A stretch of 64,000 bases of DNA from Bifidobacterium avesanii. GTDB taxonomy: Bacteria; Actinomycetota; Actinomycetes; Actinomycetales; Bifidobacteriaceae. Shown one piece after another: positions 50,483-62,335 of the stretch. Numbering within the stretch: position 1 is the stretch's first letter; each line of letters starts with the position of its first letter. Under the pieces are notes generated by a model that was not told where the DNA came from, did no database searches, and saw nothing but the letters and a program-made list of their open reading frames with translations. A program made the position numbers and the translations under genes. The DNA lies in contig NZ_WBSN01000010.1 in NCBI RefSeq assembly GCF_009299475.1, positions 1 through 64,000 of the forward strand, given 5' to 3'.

Positions 50483-51304
50483 TCAGCCGCGGGCCGTGGC
50501 GAGGGCCTGAAGGTCGCCGAACACCGGGGTAGCGAGCCCGAAGCCGCCGGCGACCGCGAGGCACTGGCCGGTCGTGAACGCCGACTCGTCCGCGAGGAAG
50601 TACACCACGGCGGCGGCGATCTCCTCCGGCAGGGCCATGCGGCGGATCGGCGTGCTCTTCAGGAACATGTCGCGGAACGTGTCGTTGAGCGCGTCCCGCA
50701 CGGCGTCGGTGGCGGTCATGCCCGGCAGCACGGCGTTGCAGCGGATGTTCCTGCGCGCCACCTGCACGGCGATGTCCTTCGTGAGATGCTCGATCGCCGC
50801 CTTGGACGTGCCGTACGCGATCTGCGAGATGTCCGGCACCTCGCCGCCGATCGACGAGATGTTCACGATGCTGCCGCCTGTCTGCGGCATGTGGCGGATG
50901 GCCGCCTGCGAGGTGATGAACACGCTCTTGAGGTTGATGGTCACGGTGTCGACGAACGTGTCCACCGACGTGTGCTCGATGTCGAGGTCCTTGCGCGGGT
51001 CGGACGTGCCGAAGTTGTTGACGAGCCCGTCGATGCGTCCCTCCGTCGCGGCCACCGCCTCGACCATCTCCGTGTAGGTCTCGTCCTTCGTGGCGTCGTT
51101 GTACACGGTTTTGACCACGCCGCCGTTCGCCTTGACGGTTTCGTCGGCGTTGATCTCCGCGGCGCGGGCCTCGGCGCGCTCCATGTTGCGCGCGCCCAGA
51201 TACACGGTGGCGCCCTCCCTGGCGGCGGCGGCCGTGACGGCGAGTCCGATGCCCCGCGTGGCGGCGGTGACGATGACGACCTTGTCGTTGAGTCTTCCGG
51301 TCAT
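50483..51304 (-). CDS. Short-chain dehydrogenase/reductase, 273 aa
   Basis: A classical SDR. The nucleotide motif is VVIVTAATRGIGLAVTAAAA (TxxxxGIG), NNFG replaces the usual NNAG, the serine is in IVNISSIGGEV and the YxxxK pair is IAYGTSKAAIEHLTKD. The basic residue after the second strand (GARNM) suggests NADP use. The C-terminal PEEIAAAVVYFLADESAFTT is typical. It resembles bacterial 3-oxoacyl-ACP and hydroxysteroid-type reductases; the substrate cannot be assigned. The ATG at 51304 has AAAGGAGC upstream. Confidence 0.9.
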   Translation of the reverse strand: MTGRLNDKVVIVTAATRGIGLAVTAAAAREGATVYLGARNMERAEARAAEINADETVKANGGVVKTVYNDATKDETYTEMVEAVAATEGRIDGLVNNFGTSDPRKDLDIEHTSVDTFVDTVTINLKSVFITSQAAIRHMPQTGGSIVNISSIGGEVPDISQIAYGTSKAAIEHLTKDIAVQVARRNIRCNAVLPGMTATDAVRDALNDTFRDMFLKSTPIRRMALPEEIAAAVVYFLADESAFTTGQCLAVAGGFGLATPVFGDLQALATARG

Positions 51305-51527
51305 GATGCTCCTTTGACATTCGTGCGGACCGAATCGCGTCCCAGTCTATCCGGATCCCGCATTCGCGCCCCGCCGTGCCACATAGTGGCATAACCGGAT
51401 GCTGCTACCATGGCTCGTGGCGCTCCCGCCCGTGCCGCGCAGGTCAAGGGGCGTCCGTTGCGCGGCGCTTCGATCGCCGTGCGGCGTCATCACCGTGCGC
51501 GGCTTTGGGGGATTGCAAGGAGCTTCC

Positions 51528-52157
51528 ATGTCAACAACCACATCCGCATCATCATCCATTCGTCCGTCGCTGCGCTGGGACACCGCGGACATCGCCGTCG
51601 GGGCCGCTCTGGGCGCCGGATGCGGCATCATCCAATGGGGCTTCGACTTCATGTACGCATGGCTGTCCCCGCTCATGGCCGCCATTCTGCCCGGCCTGAT
51701 CAGCCTCACCCACGCGGTGTGGTACTTCTCCGGCACGCTGGGCGTGGTGGTGATCCGCAAGCCCGCCGCCGCGATCTACGTGAACATCGTGGGCGTGGCC
51801 GTGCAGATGCTCATCGGCAACCAGTTCTCGTTCGGCTTCGTGTTCGTCTCCGCCGCGCTGCAGGGCCTGTTCGCCGAACTGCCGTTCATGGTCACGCGCT
51901 ACCGCAGGTTCAACCTGCCGCTCACCATGCTCGCCGGCGCGCTCGTGGCCCTCGAATACGGCTTCTACCTGCTGTTCTTCCGCTATCAGGCCGTCTCGCT
52001 GTTCAGCCCGCGCGGCACCATCCACATGATCTGCGAAGTCATCGGCGGCGTGGTGATCGCCGGCGTCTTCAGCTGGTACCTGTTCCGCGCCATCGCCGCG
52101 ACGGGCGCGCTGGACCGCTTCGCCTCCGGGCGCTCCGTGCGCGGCCACGTGGACTGA
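51528..52157 (+). CDS. YkoE-type ECF transporter S component (thiamine/HMP)
   Basis: A 209-aa membrane protein of the YkoE family, the substrate-binding subunit of an energy-coupling-factor importer for hydroxymethylpyrimidine or thiamine. Five or six helices are seen. Family features are VVVIRKPAAAIYVNIVGVAV, MLIGNQFSFGFVFVSAALQG, TRYRRFNLPLTMLAGALVAL and GGVVIAGVFSWYLFRAI. AAGGAG precedes the ATG at 51528. Usually ykoD and ykoC (ATPase and T component) follow; here a terminator and a tRNA follow instead, so it must share a module encoded elsewhere. No TPP riboswitch is upstream. Confidence 0.85.
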   Translation: MSTTTSASSSIRPSLRWDTADIAVGAALGAGCGIIQWGFDFMYAWLSPLMAAILPGLISLTHAVWYFSGTLGVVVIRKPAAAIYVNIVGVAVQMLIGNQFSFGFVFVSAALQGLFAELPFMVTRYRRFNLPLTMLAGALVALEYGFYLLFFRYQAVSLFSPRGTIHMICEVIGGVVIAGVFSWYLFRAIAATGALDRFASGRSVRGHVD

Positions 52158-52221
52158 TCGACTGGCCGGACCGCAGGCCGGATCGGTGGCCTGGCCGGGA
52201 GAGCCGACCCGAACATACGCG

Positions 52222-52257
52222 AAAGCCCTTGGAATCACTGCGGTTCCAAGGGCTTTT
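52222..52257. terminator. Terminator shared by the YkoE-type gene and tRNA-Met
   Basis: AAAGCCCTTGGAA pairs with TTCCAAGGGCTTTT (9-base loop). T-rich on both strands. Confidence 0.9.
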
Positions 52258-52260
52258 CGG

Positions 52261-52334
52261 TGGGGCGGCAGGGGCTTGAACCCTGGACCGGGCGATTATG
52301 AGTCGCATGCTCTAACCGACTGAGCTACCGCCCC
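52261..52334 (-). tRNA. tRNA-Met (anticodon CAT, elongator type)
   Basis: On the minus strand GGGGCGG opens the acceptor stem, GCTCAGTCGGTTAGAGC is the D arm, the anticodon loop is CTCATAA and the T arm is CAGGGTTCAAGCCCCTG. The CAT anticodon within GCGACTCATAATCGC matches the elongator tRNA-Met of actinobacteria; a lysidine-modified tRNA-Ile is the alternative. The 3' CCA is not encoded. Confidence 0.93.
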
Positions 52335-52390
52335 ATGCGGCCGAAGACACGGCCAACTGGTCCAGTCTAGCAAAGCCGTGGACGCCGCGG

Positions 52391-52510
52391 CCGATTTCTG
52401 ACCCAACAGGCCGGGTGGCGGCGTGCGTGCGGCCGGGCGAAACGGCGGAATCACGTCAGGTCGGCGGACCGGAATGCCATTGTTTCCCGTTCGACGAGGT
52501 CAGAAATCGG
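52391..52510. repeat. 120-bp element with terminal inverted repeats, copy 2 (MITE-like)
   Basis: CCGATTTCTGACC at 52391-52403 is inverted as GGTCAGAAATCGG at 52498-52510. It has the same length and end sequence as the element at 22163-22282; interior similarity (for example CGT.ATTCCGCC) is only partial and in opposite orientation. It lies between tRNA-Met and the gene at 52632. Confidence 0.82.
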
Positions 52511-52631
52511 CATGCCCGCAGATGCGGGTGGTAAGGTACGCCCAGTAAGTCGGCGTATGTGGTCCGCCGCACGTACTTAGGTGATGTACTACGTGGTTTG
52601 CGACCGGAAACAGGGCGAACGAGGAGCGTGA

Positions 52632-53474
52632 ATGGACAACAAGAGCATCGAAAGCGGGCTGTCGGACGAGCAGCGGGCGGCGGTCGCCGATCTGGCGCGC
52701 ACCAATGAGTACGCGAAGCAGTCGAAATGGAAGACGCTGCGGGAACTGCCGAACAACGAGAAGCTGCCGTTCTTCGTGCAGCACTTCCTCATCGCCACGA
52801 TCGCGATCGTGGCTGTGGTCGCCCTGGTGATCTCGCTCGTGGTGTTCTACGCGACCCGCCCGCCGTCGGCCAAGCTCACCGTGGCGACTTTCGGCCTGTC
52901 GGAGTACAGCGACCAGCTCGAGGATCTGCGCCGGGACTTCGCCGCGGCCCACGCCGACGAGGACGAGCGCGTCTTCGCCGTCGACCCGTTCACCATCACG
53001 TCCCGGGTGAACGCGGACGAATCGGTTTCGGCATCCCCGTCCGCGTCGGCCTCGTCCCCGGACGGTTCCGCCGATGCCGGTGGTTCCGGCGACATGACCG
53101 GCGTGGGCAGCTCCTCGCTGCTCGGCAACTCGTACCTCGACGATTCCGCCAAGCTGTCCGCGCGCATGGCGGCCGGCGAGATCAACGCGCTCGCCGCCTC
53201 CCGCGACATGTTCGCCGAGCTGCTGCAGCGCAACGCCGTCAACGACCTGTCCGCGGCGCTGAGCGACGAGCAAATCAACGCGTTCGGCGACGCCGTGGTG
53301 TACGCGGACGACCTCGTCCCCTCCGCCGAGCACAGGGCCGTCGGCCTCGACCTAGGCAAGTCCGGGACGTGGACGGCCAAGGGGCTGCCGGCGGACGCGG
53401 TCTTCGGCTTCGGCAACGTGACGCTGGGCACCGAATGGCCGCTCGCCTTCGTGGACTTCCTGAAGTTCCAGTAG
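52632..53474 (+). CDS. Single-pass membrane protein of unknown function, 280 aa
   Basis: A cytosolic N-terminus of about 50 residues (MDNKSIESGLSDEQRAAVAD onward), one helix at about 51-74 (FLIATIAIVAVVALVISLVV), and an extracytoplasmic domain of about 200 residues. The outer domain contains a Ser/Ala/Gly-rich linker (about 137-165) and an alpha/beta-looking C-terminal part (GLDLGKSGTWTAKGLPADAV). Parts resemble a solute-binding fold (AAGEINALAASRDMFAELLQ) but I cannot assign a family. GAGCGTGA precedes the ATG at 52632. It is monocistronic and precedes rpmE. Confidence 0.8.
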   Translation: MDNKSIESGLSDEQRAAVADLARTNEYAKQSKWKTLRELPNNEKLPFFVQHFLIATIAIVAVVALVISLVVFYATRPPSAKLTVATFGLSEYSDQLEDLRRDFAAAHADEDERVFAVDPFTITSRVNADESVSASPSASASSPDGSADAGGSGDMTGVGSSSLLGNSYLDDSAKLSARMAAGEINALAASRDMFAELLQRNAVNDLSAALSDEQINAFGDAVVYADDLVPSAEHRAVGLDLGKSGTWTAKGLPADAVFGFGNVTLGTEWPLAFVDFLKFQ

Positions 53475-53614
53475 CCGGTGCCGGAGGCACGCCATGCCCG
53501 CCATGTCCGGCGTGTCGCGTCGATCCGCGCATCGGCGTATAATCCCATAGGTTCCGGTTCACGTCCGCCACAGGGGCGAACGACCCGGGTCGCCCGAATT
53601 CCATAGGAGACAAC

Positions 53615-53827
53615 ATGAAGCAGGGTATCCATCCCGATTACCACCCCGTTGAGGTGACTTGCTCTTGCGGCAACACTTTCGTGACCCGCACGGCCGGCAA
53701 GGAAGACCACATGTTCGTTGACGTGTGCTCCCAGTGCCATCCGTTCTACACCGGCAAGCAGAAGATCCTCGACACCGGTGGTCGCGTGGCTCGTTTCGAG
53801 AAGCGCTACGGCAAGAAGACCAAGTAG
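53615..53827 (+). CDS. rpmE: Ribosomal protein bL31 (zinc-binding form)
   Basis: 70 aa. [20 protein letters not shown] and [16 protein letters not shown] carry four cysteines, as in the zinc-containing L31 paralog expressed when zinc is plentiful. The start ATG at 53615 follows ATAGGAGAC. A TATAAT at 53538-53543 may be its -10 element. A clear terminator follows. Confidence 0.96.
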   Translation: MKQGIHPDYHPVEVTCSCGNTFVTRTAGKEDHMFVDVCSQCHPFYTGKQKILDTGGRVARFEKRYGKKTK

Positions 53828-53837
53828 CATACTTCAG

Positions 53838-53874
53838 CGCCAGCCCCCGCATACCCTGCGCCGGCTGGCGTTTT
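53838..53874 (+). terminator. Terminator after rpmE
   Basis: CGCCAGCC (53838-53845) pairs with GGCTGGCG (53863-53870), followed by TTTT. Confidence 0.85.
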
Positions 53875-53991
53875 CATATCCAAAGGCGGATCGCGCGGTC
53901 CAATCGCGCGGTCCGGTCCATGGCTCATCGCAAACCCCATGGCTCACATTCATGGCTCATTTCAAACGCGTGTAAGGAAACCAAGGCGCAC

Positions 53992-55080
53992 ATGGCAGAC
54001 GAACAGTTCCCCGCGGCACGGACCGCGCTGGAGGAGTACCGGTCCATCGAGCAGCAGATGGCCGACCCGGAGATCGTGTCCAATCCGGACAAGCTGCGCA
54101 AGCTGGGCCGCCGCCACGCCGAGCTGGGCGCGATCGTGGGCGCGTACCAGTCGTACCTGACCGTGCGCGACGACCTCGAGGCCGCCCGCGAGATGGCCGG
54201 CGAGGACCCGGAGTTCGCCGAGGAGGCCAAGCGGCTCGAAGCCGAGCTGCCGGCCGTGACCGAAAAGCTCAGGACCGCGCTCATCCCGCGCGACCCGGAC
54301 GACGCGCGCGACACGATCATGGAGATCAAGGCCGGCACCGGCGGCGAGGAGGCCGCGCTGTTCGCCGGCGACCTCATGCGCATGTACACCCGTTACGCCG
54401 AGAAGCGCGGCTGGACCGTCACCGTGCAGTCGGAGAACACCACCGAGCTCGGCGGCATCAAGGACGTGCAGATGGCCATCCGCGCCAAGGGCACGCCCGC
54501 GCCGGAGGACGGCGTGTGGGCGTCGCTCAAGTACGAGGGCGGCGTGCACCGCGTGCAGCGCATCCCCGTCACCGAGTCGCAGGGCCGCATCCAGACGTCC
54601 GCGGCCGGCGTGATCGTGTTCCCCGAGGCCGACGAGGACGACGACGAGATCGAAATCGATCCGAAGGACCTCAAGATCGACATCTTCATGAGCTCCGGAC
54701 CCGGCGGCCAGTCCGTGAACACCACGTACTCCGCCGTGCGCATGACGCACATCCCCACCGGCATCACCGTGAACATGCAGGACGAGAAGTCGCAGATCCA
54801 GAACCGCGCCGCCGCCCTGCGCGTGCTCAAGTCCCGCCTGCTCGCCATGAAGCACGAGCAGGAGGCCGCCGAGGCCGCGGACATGCGCCACTCGCAGGTC
54901 CGTTCGCTCGACCGCTCCGAGCGCATCCGCACGTACAACTTCCCGGAGAACCGCATCGTCGACCACCGCACCAACTACAAGGCGTACAACCTCGACGCCG
55001 TGCTCGACGGCGACCTGCAGGCCGTCATCGACTCGGACATCCAGGCCGACGAGGCCGACCGCCTCGCCAACCAGCAGTGA
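53992..55080 (+). CDS. prfA: Peptide chain release factor 1
   Basis: 362 aa, reads UAA and UAG. The codon-recognition PxT motif is in [20 protein letters not shown] and the catalytic GGQ is in [20 protein letters not shown]. The N-terminal coiled-coil domain and the [21 protein letters not shown]-terminal part are complete. The ATG at 53992 has CAAGG-CGCAC upstream. prmC, which methylates this GGQ glutamine, follows directly. Confidence 0.96.
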   Translation: MADEQFPAARTALEEYRSIEQQMADPEIVSNPDKLRKLGRRHAELGAIVGAYQSYLTVRDDLEAAREMAGEDPEFAEEAKRLEAELPAVTEKLRTALIPRDPDDARDTIMEIKAGTGGEEAALFAGDLMRMYTRYAEKRGWTVTVQSENTTELGGIKDVQMAIRAKGTPAPEDGVWASLKYEGGVHRVQRIPVTESQGRIQTSAAGVIVFPEADEDDDEIEIDPKDLKIDIFMSSGPGGQSVNTTYSAVRMTHIPTGITVNMQDEKSQIQNRAAALRVLKSRLLAMKHEQEAAEAADMRHSQVRSLDRSERIRTYNFPENRIVDHRTNYKAYNLDAVLDGDLQAVIDSDIQADEADRLANQQ

Positions 55081-55094
55081 GCGGGCGGGCCGAA

Positions 55095-56024
55095 GTGAAC
55101 CGACCCGCGACCGGCGCGCCCGATGATGCGCCCGAGGCGGCGGTTCCCGTCCCCGACGTGATCCGCGCCGCCGCCGCCCGTCTTGCGGACGCCGGCGTGG
55201 ACACCCCGGTGCACGACGCCAAGCTGCTGCTCGCCCACGCGCTCGGACTTGAACTGCGGGACGTGGACAAGGCCATGCTCATGGGGGACGCGGTCTCAGT
55301 GCCGCCGGAATTCGACGCGATGGTCTCCCGCCGCGCGAACCGCGAGCCGCTGCAGCACATCACCGGGCACGCGCCCTTCCGCTACCTCGACCTCGAAGTC
55401 GGCCCCGGCGTGTTCATCCCGAGGCCGGAGACCGAGCTGGTGGTGCAGGAGGGCATCGACTGGATCAACCGGCAGGGGCGTCTCTACTCGCCGCGCGTGG
55501 TGGATTTGTGCGCGGGTTCCGGCGCGATCGGTCTCGCGGTGGCGAGCGAGGTGCCCGGCGCCGAGGTCTGGGCCGTGGAACTGTCCGAGCGCACCGCGGC
55601 ATGGACCCGCCGCAACCTCGAACATGCGGCGCGCATGAACCCGCAGGTGGGCTACAACTACCATCTCGAACTCGGCGACGCCACCAGCCGGTCCACGCTC
55701 GCCCCGCTCGACGGCACGGTCGATCTGGTGCTGTCCAACCCGCCCTACGTGCCGGAGTCCGAGGTGCCGGACCAGCCCGAGGTGCGCGACCACGACCCGG
55801 CGCTGGCGCTCTACGGCGGTTCCGCGGACGGGCTGCTCATCCCCGAGCGGATCGTCCGGCGCGCGTTCGCGCTGCTCCGGAGCGGCGGCCTGTTCGTCAT
55901 GGAGCACGACGTCTCGCAGGGCGACCGGCTCGCCGCCTACGCGCAGGCGGCCGGGTTCGCGCATGCCGTCACGAAGCTCGACTACACCGGCCGGCCGCGC
56001 TACTTGGTGGCAGAGAAAGCCTAG
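55095..56024 (+). CDS. prmC: Release-factor glutamine methyltransferase
   Basis: A 309-aa SAM enzyme that methylates the GGQ glutamine of RF1 and RF2. The helical N-terminal domain (IRAAAARLADAGVDTPVHDA) is followed by PLQHITGHAPFRYLDLEVGP, GVFIPRPETELVVQEGIDWI, SAM motif VVDLCAGSGAIGLAVAS and the catalytic LVLSNPPYVPESEVP. The GTG at 55095 or the GTG at 55077, which overlaps the prfA stop, are both possible starts. Coupled to prfA. Confidence 0.94.
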   Translation: MNRPATGAPDDAPEAAVPVPDVIRAAAARLADAGVDTPVHDAKLLLAHALGLELRDVDKAMLMGDAVSVPPEFDAMVSRRANREPLQHITGHAPFRYLDLEVGPGVFIPRPETELVVQEGIDWINRQGRLYSPRVVDLCAGSGAIGLAVASEVPGAEVWAVELSERTAAWTRRNLEHAARMNPQVGYNYHLELGDATSRSTLAPLDGTVDLVLSNPPYVPESEVPDQPEVRDHDPALALYGGSADGLLIPERIVRRAFALLRSGGLFVMEHDVSQGDRLAAYAQAAGFAHAVTKLDYTGRPRYLVAEKA

Positions 56025-56108
56025 CCGGCGGATTCGCGGACGAACCCGCCTTCCGGCCGGCTTGGCGCCGCGACCCAGCGCACATGCCCGGACCGGGCGC
56101 GGGTAATC

Positions 56109-56204
56109 GGACCGGGAGCGCCCGCTCCCAGTCCAAGCTCCTGAGAAACGGCTTTATTCCAAGGGTTTGCCTGTGACTGGACGGGGAGTGCCCGCGCCCT
56201 GTCC
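56109..56204 (+). repeat. 96-bp two-palindrome element, copy 3
   Basis: Palindromes GGACCGGGAGCGCCCGCTCC(CAGTCC) at 56109-56134 and a sibling at 56179-56204, again 70 bases apart. The 44-base spacer (GAAACGGCTTTATTCCAAGG, TTTG) aligns with that of copy 1. Located between convergent prmC and the acetyltransferase gene. Confidence 0.9.
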
Positions 56205-56260
56205 GAAAGCGGGATGCCGGTTGCGGACAGGGCGCAGACGTCCATGCGCCGTTTGACGCG

Positions 56261-56938
56261 TTACCGCGCGTACTCCTGCAGCGCGGAGGCGTCGGCGTCG
56301 GTGATCCCGCGCAGCACGTGGGCGGGGTTGCCCACGGCCACGGTGTGCGGCGGAATGTCGTGCGTGACCACGGCCCCGGCGCCGATCACGCAGCCCTCGC
56401 CGATCGTCACGCCGCCGAGCACGGTCACGTTGCCGCCGAACCAGCAGTTCGAGCCGATGACGATCGGACGGCCGTACTCGTAGTCGTAGGCGGACCCGTC
56501 GGCGCGGCGGCGCACGTTGCGGTCCTGCCAGCGCAGCGGGTGCATGGGCGGCAGCAAAGACACGTTCGGCCCGAAGAGCACGTCGTCGCCGATGGTGACG
56601 GGCGCGCAGTCGAGCACGGTGAAGTTGAAGTTCGCGAACACGCGGTCGCCGATCGTGGTGTGGCACCCGTAGTCGAAGAACACCGGTCCCATCACGTCCA
56701 GATCCTCGCCGTGGCCGGGCAGCAGCTCGTCCAGCACGGCCATGCGGCCGGCGTGGTCGGTGCGGGACAGCGCGTTGAATCGCGCGCACAGGTCTCCGGC
56801 CCGCTCCCGCAGGGTCACGAGTTCGGGGTCGGACACGTCGTACAGTTTGCCGGCGAGCATCTCCTCGCGTTCGGATTTGCGCGGGAAACGCAGCTCGACG
56901 GGTGGCAGGGCGTTGCCGGAAGTGGTGTTTTCGGTCAT
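56261..56938 (-). CDS. Left-handed beta-helix sugar O-acetyltransferase
   Basis: A 225-aa maltose/galactoside acetyltransferase-type enzyme (MAT/GAT family). The N-terminal mac domain is REEMLAGKLYDVSDPELVTL; hexapeptide repeats follow: TTIGDRVFANFNFTVLDCAP, VTIGDDVLFGPNVSLLPPMH (catalytic His), GRPIVIGSNCWFGGNVTVLG, GVTIGEGCVIGAGAVVTHDI and AVGNPAHVLR. It acetylates sugars with acetyl-CoA; the natural substrate is unknown. A 13-residue insertion (NVRRRADGSAYDY) precedes the later coils. The start is the ATG at 56938. Confidence 0.92.
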   Translation of the reverse strand: MTENTTSGNALPPVELRFPRKSEREEMLAGKLYDVSDPELVTLRERAGDLCARFNALSRTDHAGRMAVLDELLPGHGEDLDVMGPVFFDYGCHTTIGDRVFANFNFTVLDCAPVTIGDDVLFGPNVSLLPPMHPLRWQDRNVRRRADGSAYDYEYGRPIVIGSNCWFGGNVTVLGGVTIGEGCVIGAGAVVTHDIPPHTVAVGNPAHVLRGITDADASALQEYAR

Positions 56939-57011
56939 AGTCGGCCATTCTATCCGCTTTCCGGTTCACGGGATGAACCGGGCCGAATCGTGTGAACCGA
57001 AAATCCGCCGG

Positions 57012-57770
57012 TTACGCCAGCTCCACGCTCCCGGGCACCTCGATGCCGTGGCTTTCCAGAATCTTCACGGCCTTCATGTAGGCGTCGGTCGTGGCCGCGG
57101 GGTCCAGCAGGGCCGCGCGCAGGCCGTCGTCGTTGCCGCTTCCGATGCCCAGCGCATCCACCAGCGCGGCGCGGATGCCGGCCGTGGACGCCTCGATGGC
57201 CGTGCCGAGCGCGGGGGAGAGCGCATCGGCCAGAGGCGCGAGATCGCCGCCGGTCACCTCGTCGATCGTGGCGATCTGGTCGAGCAGCGCGTACAGCCAG
57301 TGCCGTGCCTCCGGGGAGTCCGCGGCCGCGTTCAGCACCTCGGCGGTCTTGCGCGCCACGGGCGTCACGTCGATGTGCCCGATCTCCGCGTCGGCGCTCG
57401 CATGCCCGCGCCGGTCGTCGATGTCGTCGAGCAGATGCTGAATGGCCACCTCGTCGGCCAGCGGTCCGGGCTGGGCGTGCAGCGAGGCGATCGCGTCCAC
57501 GTCGAGCTGGCGGCCGCCGGAATTCTGGAAGCGCACGAGCTTGGGGGAGTTGAAGTAGTGGTCCATCGCGTAGGTCACGAACGCCGGCGTCCGCTCCTGC
57601 AGATCCTTCATCGCCTCCGCAACCGGGCGCATGGACAGCAGCGGCTGCTGCACCACCACGCGGGACAGCGCCTTCTTGGCGTCCGCCACCGTGAGCGGCC
57701 CGCCGATCTTCACCGCGCCGGCCGAACCATGGCCTGCGAACAGCGACTTCAACCCGTCGAGGAACCCCAT
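57012..57770 (-). CDS. Hypothetical cytosolic protein, 252 aa
   Basis: No family recognised. It begins MGFLDGLKSLFAGHGSAGAV and contains a VADAKKALSRVVVQQPLLSM helix, an HYFNSPKLVRFQNSGG segment and a mostly alpha-helical acidic C-terminus. There is no membrane or signal segment. AAGAGG precedes two adjacent ATGs (57773, 57770). It is divergent from tsaC, with the inverted repeat at 57863-57950 between them. Confidence 0.75.
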   Translation of the reverse strand: MGFLDGLKSLFAGHGSAGAVKIGGPLTVADAKKALSRVVVQQPLLSMRPVAEAMKDLQERTPAFVTYAMDHYFNSPKLVRFQNSGGRQLDVDAIASLHAQPGPLADEVAIQHLLDDIDDRRGHASADAEIGHIDVTPVARKTAEVLNAAADSPEARHWLYALLDQIATIDEVTGGDLAPLADALSPALGTAIEASTAGIRAALVDALGIGSGNDDGLRAALLDPAATTDAYMKAVKILESHGIEVPGSVELA

Positions 57771-57862
57771 CATTGCCTCTTTTCGCGTCAACGTTCAACG
57801 ACTTCGCGGCCCAGTGTAGTCCGTGCGCGTCCGGATCCGTCGCGAGCACCGCCGTGGCCGGG

Positions 57863-57950
57863 CGTATTTTTCGGGTTGCGGGCGCCCGAGTGCGGATCGG
57901 ACGACGCCCGCCGATCGGCGGAAAATCCACCCGTAACCCGAAAATATGCG
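57863..57950. repeat. 88-bp inverted repeat (ATTTTCGGGTTRCGGG family)
   Basis: CGTATTTTTCGGGTTGCGGG (about 57863-57882) faces CCCGTAACCCGAAAATATGC (about 57930-57949) with a few mismatches. A 14-bp perfect palindrome CCGCCGATCGGCGG sits between them (about 57908-57921). It lies in the divergent promoter region of the hypothetical gene and tsaC. Confidence 0.75.
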
Positions 57951-58067
57951 CTCCGCACGTTCCACGCGCCCGGGTGTGAGGCACAATGGGTACAAGGTAC
58001 AGTGTCTACAGTATTGACGTTGTTGCGTTGCGCCGAAGGTCGGCGGGGATGGAGAGTCGAGGAAACG

Positions 58068-58723
58068 ATGAGCGACGTGCGGCAAGTGAACGAGGAGTCA
58101 TGCGCCCTTGCGGCCGAGCTGCTGCGGCGGGGCAAACTGGTCGTCATCCCCACGGACACCGTGTACGGCGTGACGTGCGACCCGCGCAACGCCGCGGCGA
58201 TCGACCGCATCTACGCGCTCAAGCGCCGCCCGCGCTTCAAGGCGCTGCAGGTGCTCATGGCCTCCGTGGACGATCTGGACGCGCTCGGGCTCGAGCTGCC
58301 CGCGCCGCTCAACCGTCTGGCCGCCGCGTTCCTGCCGGGCGCGTTCTCGCCGATCGCCGTCGCGCGTGAGGACTGCGCGCTGAAGACCGTGCGCGAGACG
58401 GCCCAGGGCGGGCGCACGCAGGGCGTCCGCGTGCCGAATTCGGCGCTGTGCCTGGAGATCCTGCGCGCCACAGGCCCGATCGCCGCGTCGAGCGCGAACC
58501 GCTCCGGCGAGGAGTCCGCGCAGAGCGTCGAGGAGGCCGTGGCCGCATTCGGCGACGAGGTTGCGCTGTACTTGGACGGCGGCTCCACTCCGGGGCACGT
58601 CTCCAGCACGGTGGTGGCCGCCGACCCGCACGGACGCGACGGCGTCGCCATCCTGCGCGAGGGCGTGATCCCGCAGACGGCGATCCGCCGGGCCCTGACC
58701 GTCAACGGGGGAGGTCTGGGCGC

Positions 58724-58727
<4 letters not shown>
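58068..58727 (+). CDS. tsaC: L-threonylcarbamoyladenylate synthase (YrdC/Sua5)
   Basis: Makes threonylcarbamoyl-AMP for t6A37 modification of ANN-decoding tRNAs. 219 aa with the YrdC fold: KLVVIPTDTVYGVTCDPRNA, IYALKRRPRFKALQVLMAS, the SANRSG loop in PIAASSANRSGEESAQSVEE and STVVAADPHG. The ATG at 58068 has GAGGAAACG upstream. Its stop overlaps the start of the next gene (ATGA). Confidence 0.94.
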
Positions 58728-61532
<2,805 letters not shown>

Positions 61533-61875
61533 TCGGCGTCGGCCGGCTTGATCTGAACCATGAATCGAGCTGGCCGCATGCCGCATGGCGCCAGGGCCCT
61601 TTCGCCGAGTGCGGAGGGGCCCTTGCCGTATCCCGATCCATCCGGCCATCCGGCCTGCTTGGCTCCCGGCATTTTGCTTCCTCGGCGCGTTTCCGACTCC
61701 AATGTCCCCATGTTCCTCTGCGCCGATGCTCCTTTTGCACTGATGCCGGCGCGCACAGGCTTTCGGCACCGATATGTTTGCCGTCACCTTCATGTTTGCC
61801 TGTACGTTTGCCGATAGCCGATATGTTTGCCGATAGGTTTTGGGCGCCCATGGTCTCTTGCACCTGATGATCTCC

Positions 61876-62099
61876 GGCACTGAATCCGCTCATTTTGCGC
61901 CCCATACGCGACGGATTGAGCAAACCCAGTGCGTGCGAGGCGGGAACGAGGCTCCAGCGGACTGGATTCGCTCACTTTGCGTCTCTCGCGCCGTGGATTG
62001 AGCGCATCCAGTGCGCCAGCGGCGTCAATGAGTCCTCAGCGGACTGGAATTACTCAATCCTTGCGTTGGCTCCTGCAAATTGAGCGGATTGAGTGCCGG
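61876..62099. repeat. Alternating-orientation repeat array, 6 units
   Basis: Six copies of a half-site like GCGCAAAATGAGCGGATYCA(GTGCC), starting at 61876 (-), 61913 (+), 61959 (-), 61995 (+), 62041 (-) and 62075 (+), strictly alternating in orientation with a 34-46 base period. Adjacent units form hairpins. The same half-site forms a three-unit array at 14332-14436. Confidence 0.88.
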
Positions 62100-62335
62100 A
62101 CGTGAAGATGCCGGACGGGGAGACGCCGGACGGGGAGACGCCGGACGGGAGGAGAGTGCGAGACGGGGATGTGATGCGCCCGGATAGGTAAGGTGACAGA
62201 CGGGAAGATGCCGGACGGAGTGAAAAGCGCCGGGCAGGAAGGTGCCGGACGGGGATGCGATGCGCATGGGCGGAAAGAGCCGGATGGAAGGGGAATCCGG
62301 CCGGGCTCGGGCCGTGGGAAGCCGATGATGTTTGC

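Noticed and set aside
51305..51527. TPP riboswitch upstream of the YkoE-type gene
   Set aside because: The CTGAGA, GACCC and TTGAACCTG elements are all missing.
61876..62099. Possible CRISPR array
   Set aside because: Units alternate in orientation, are only about 20-25 bases with short, poorly defined gaps, and no cas genes are in the window.
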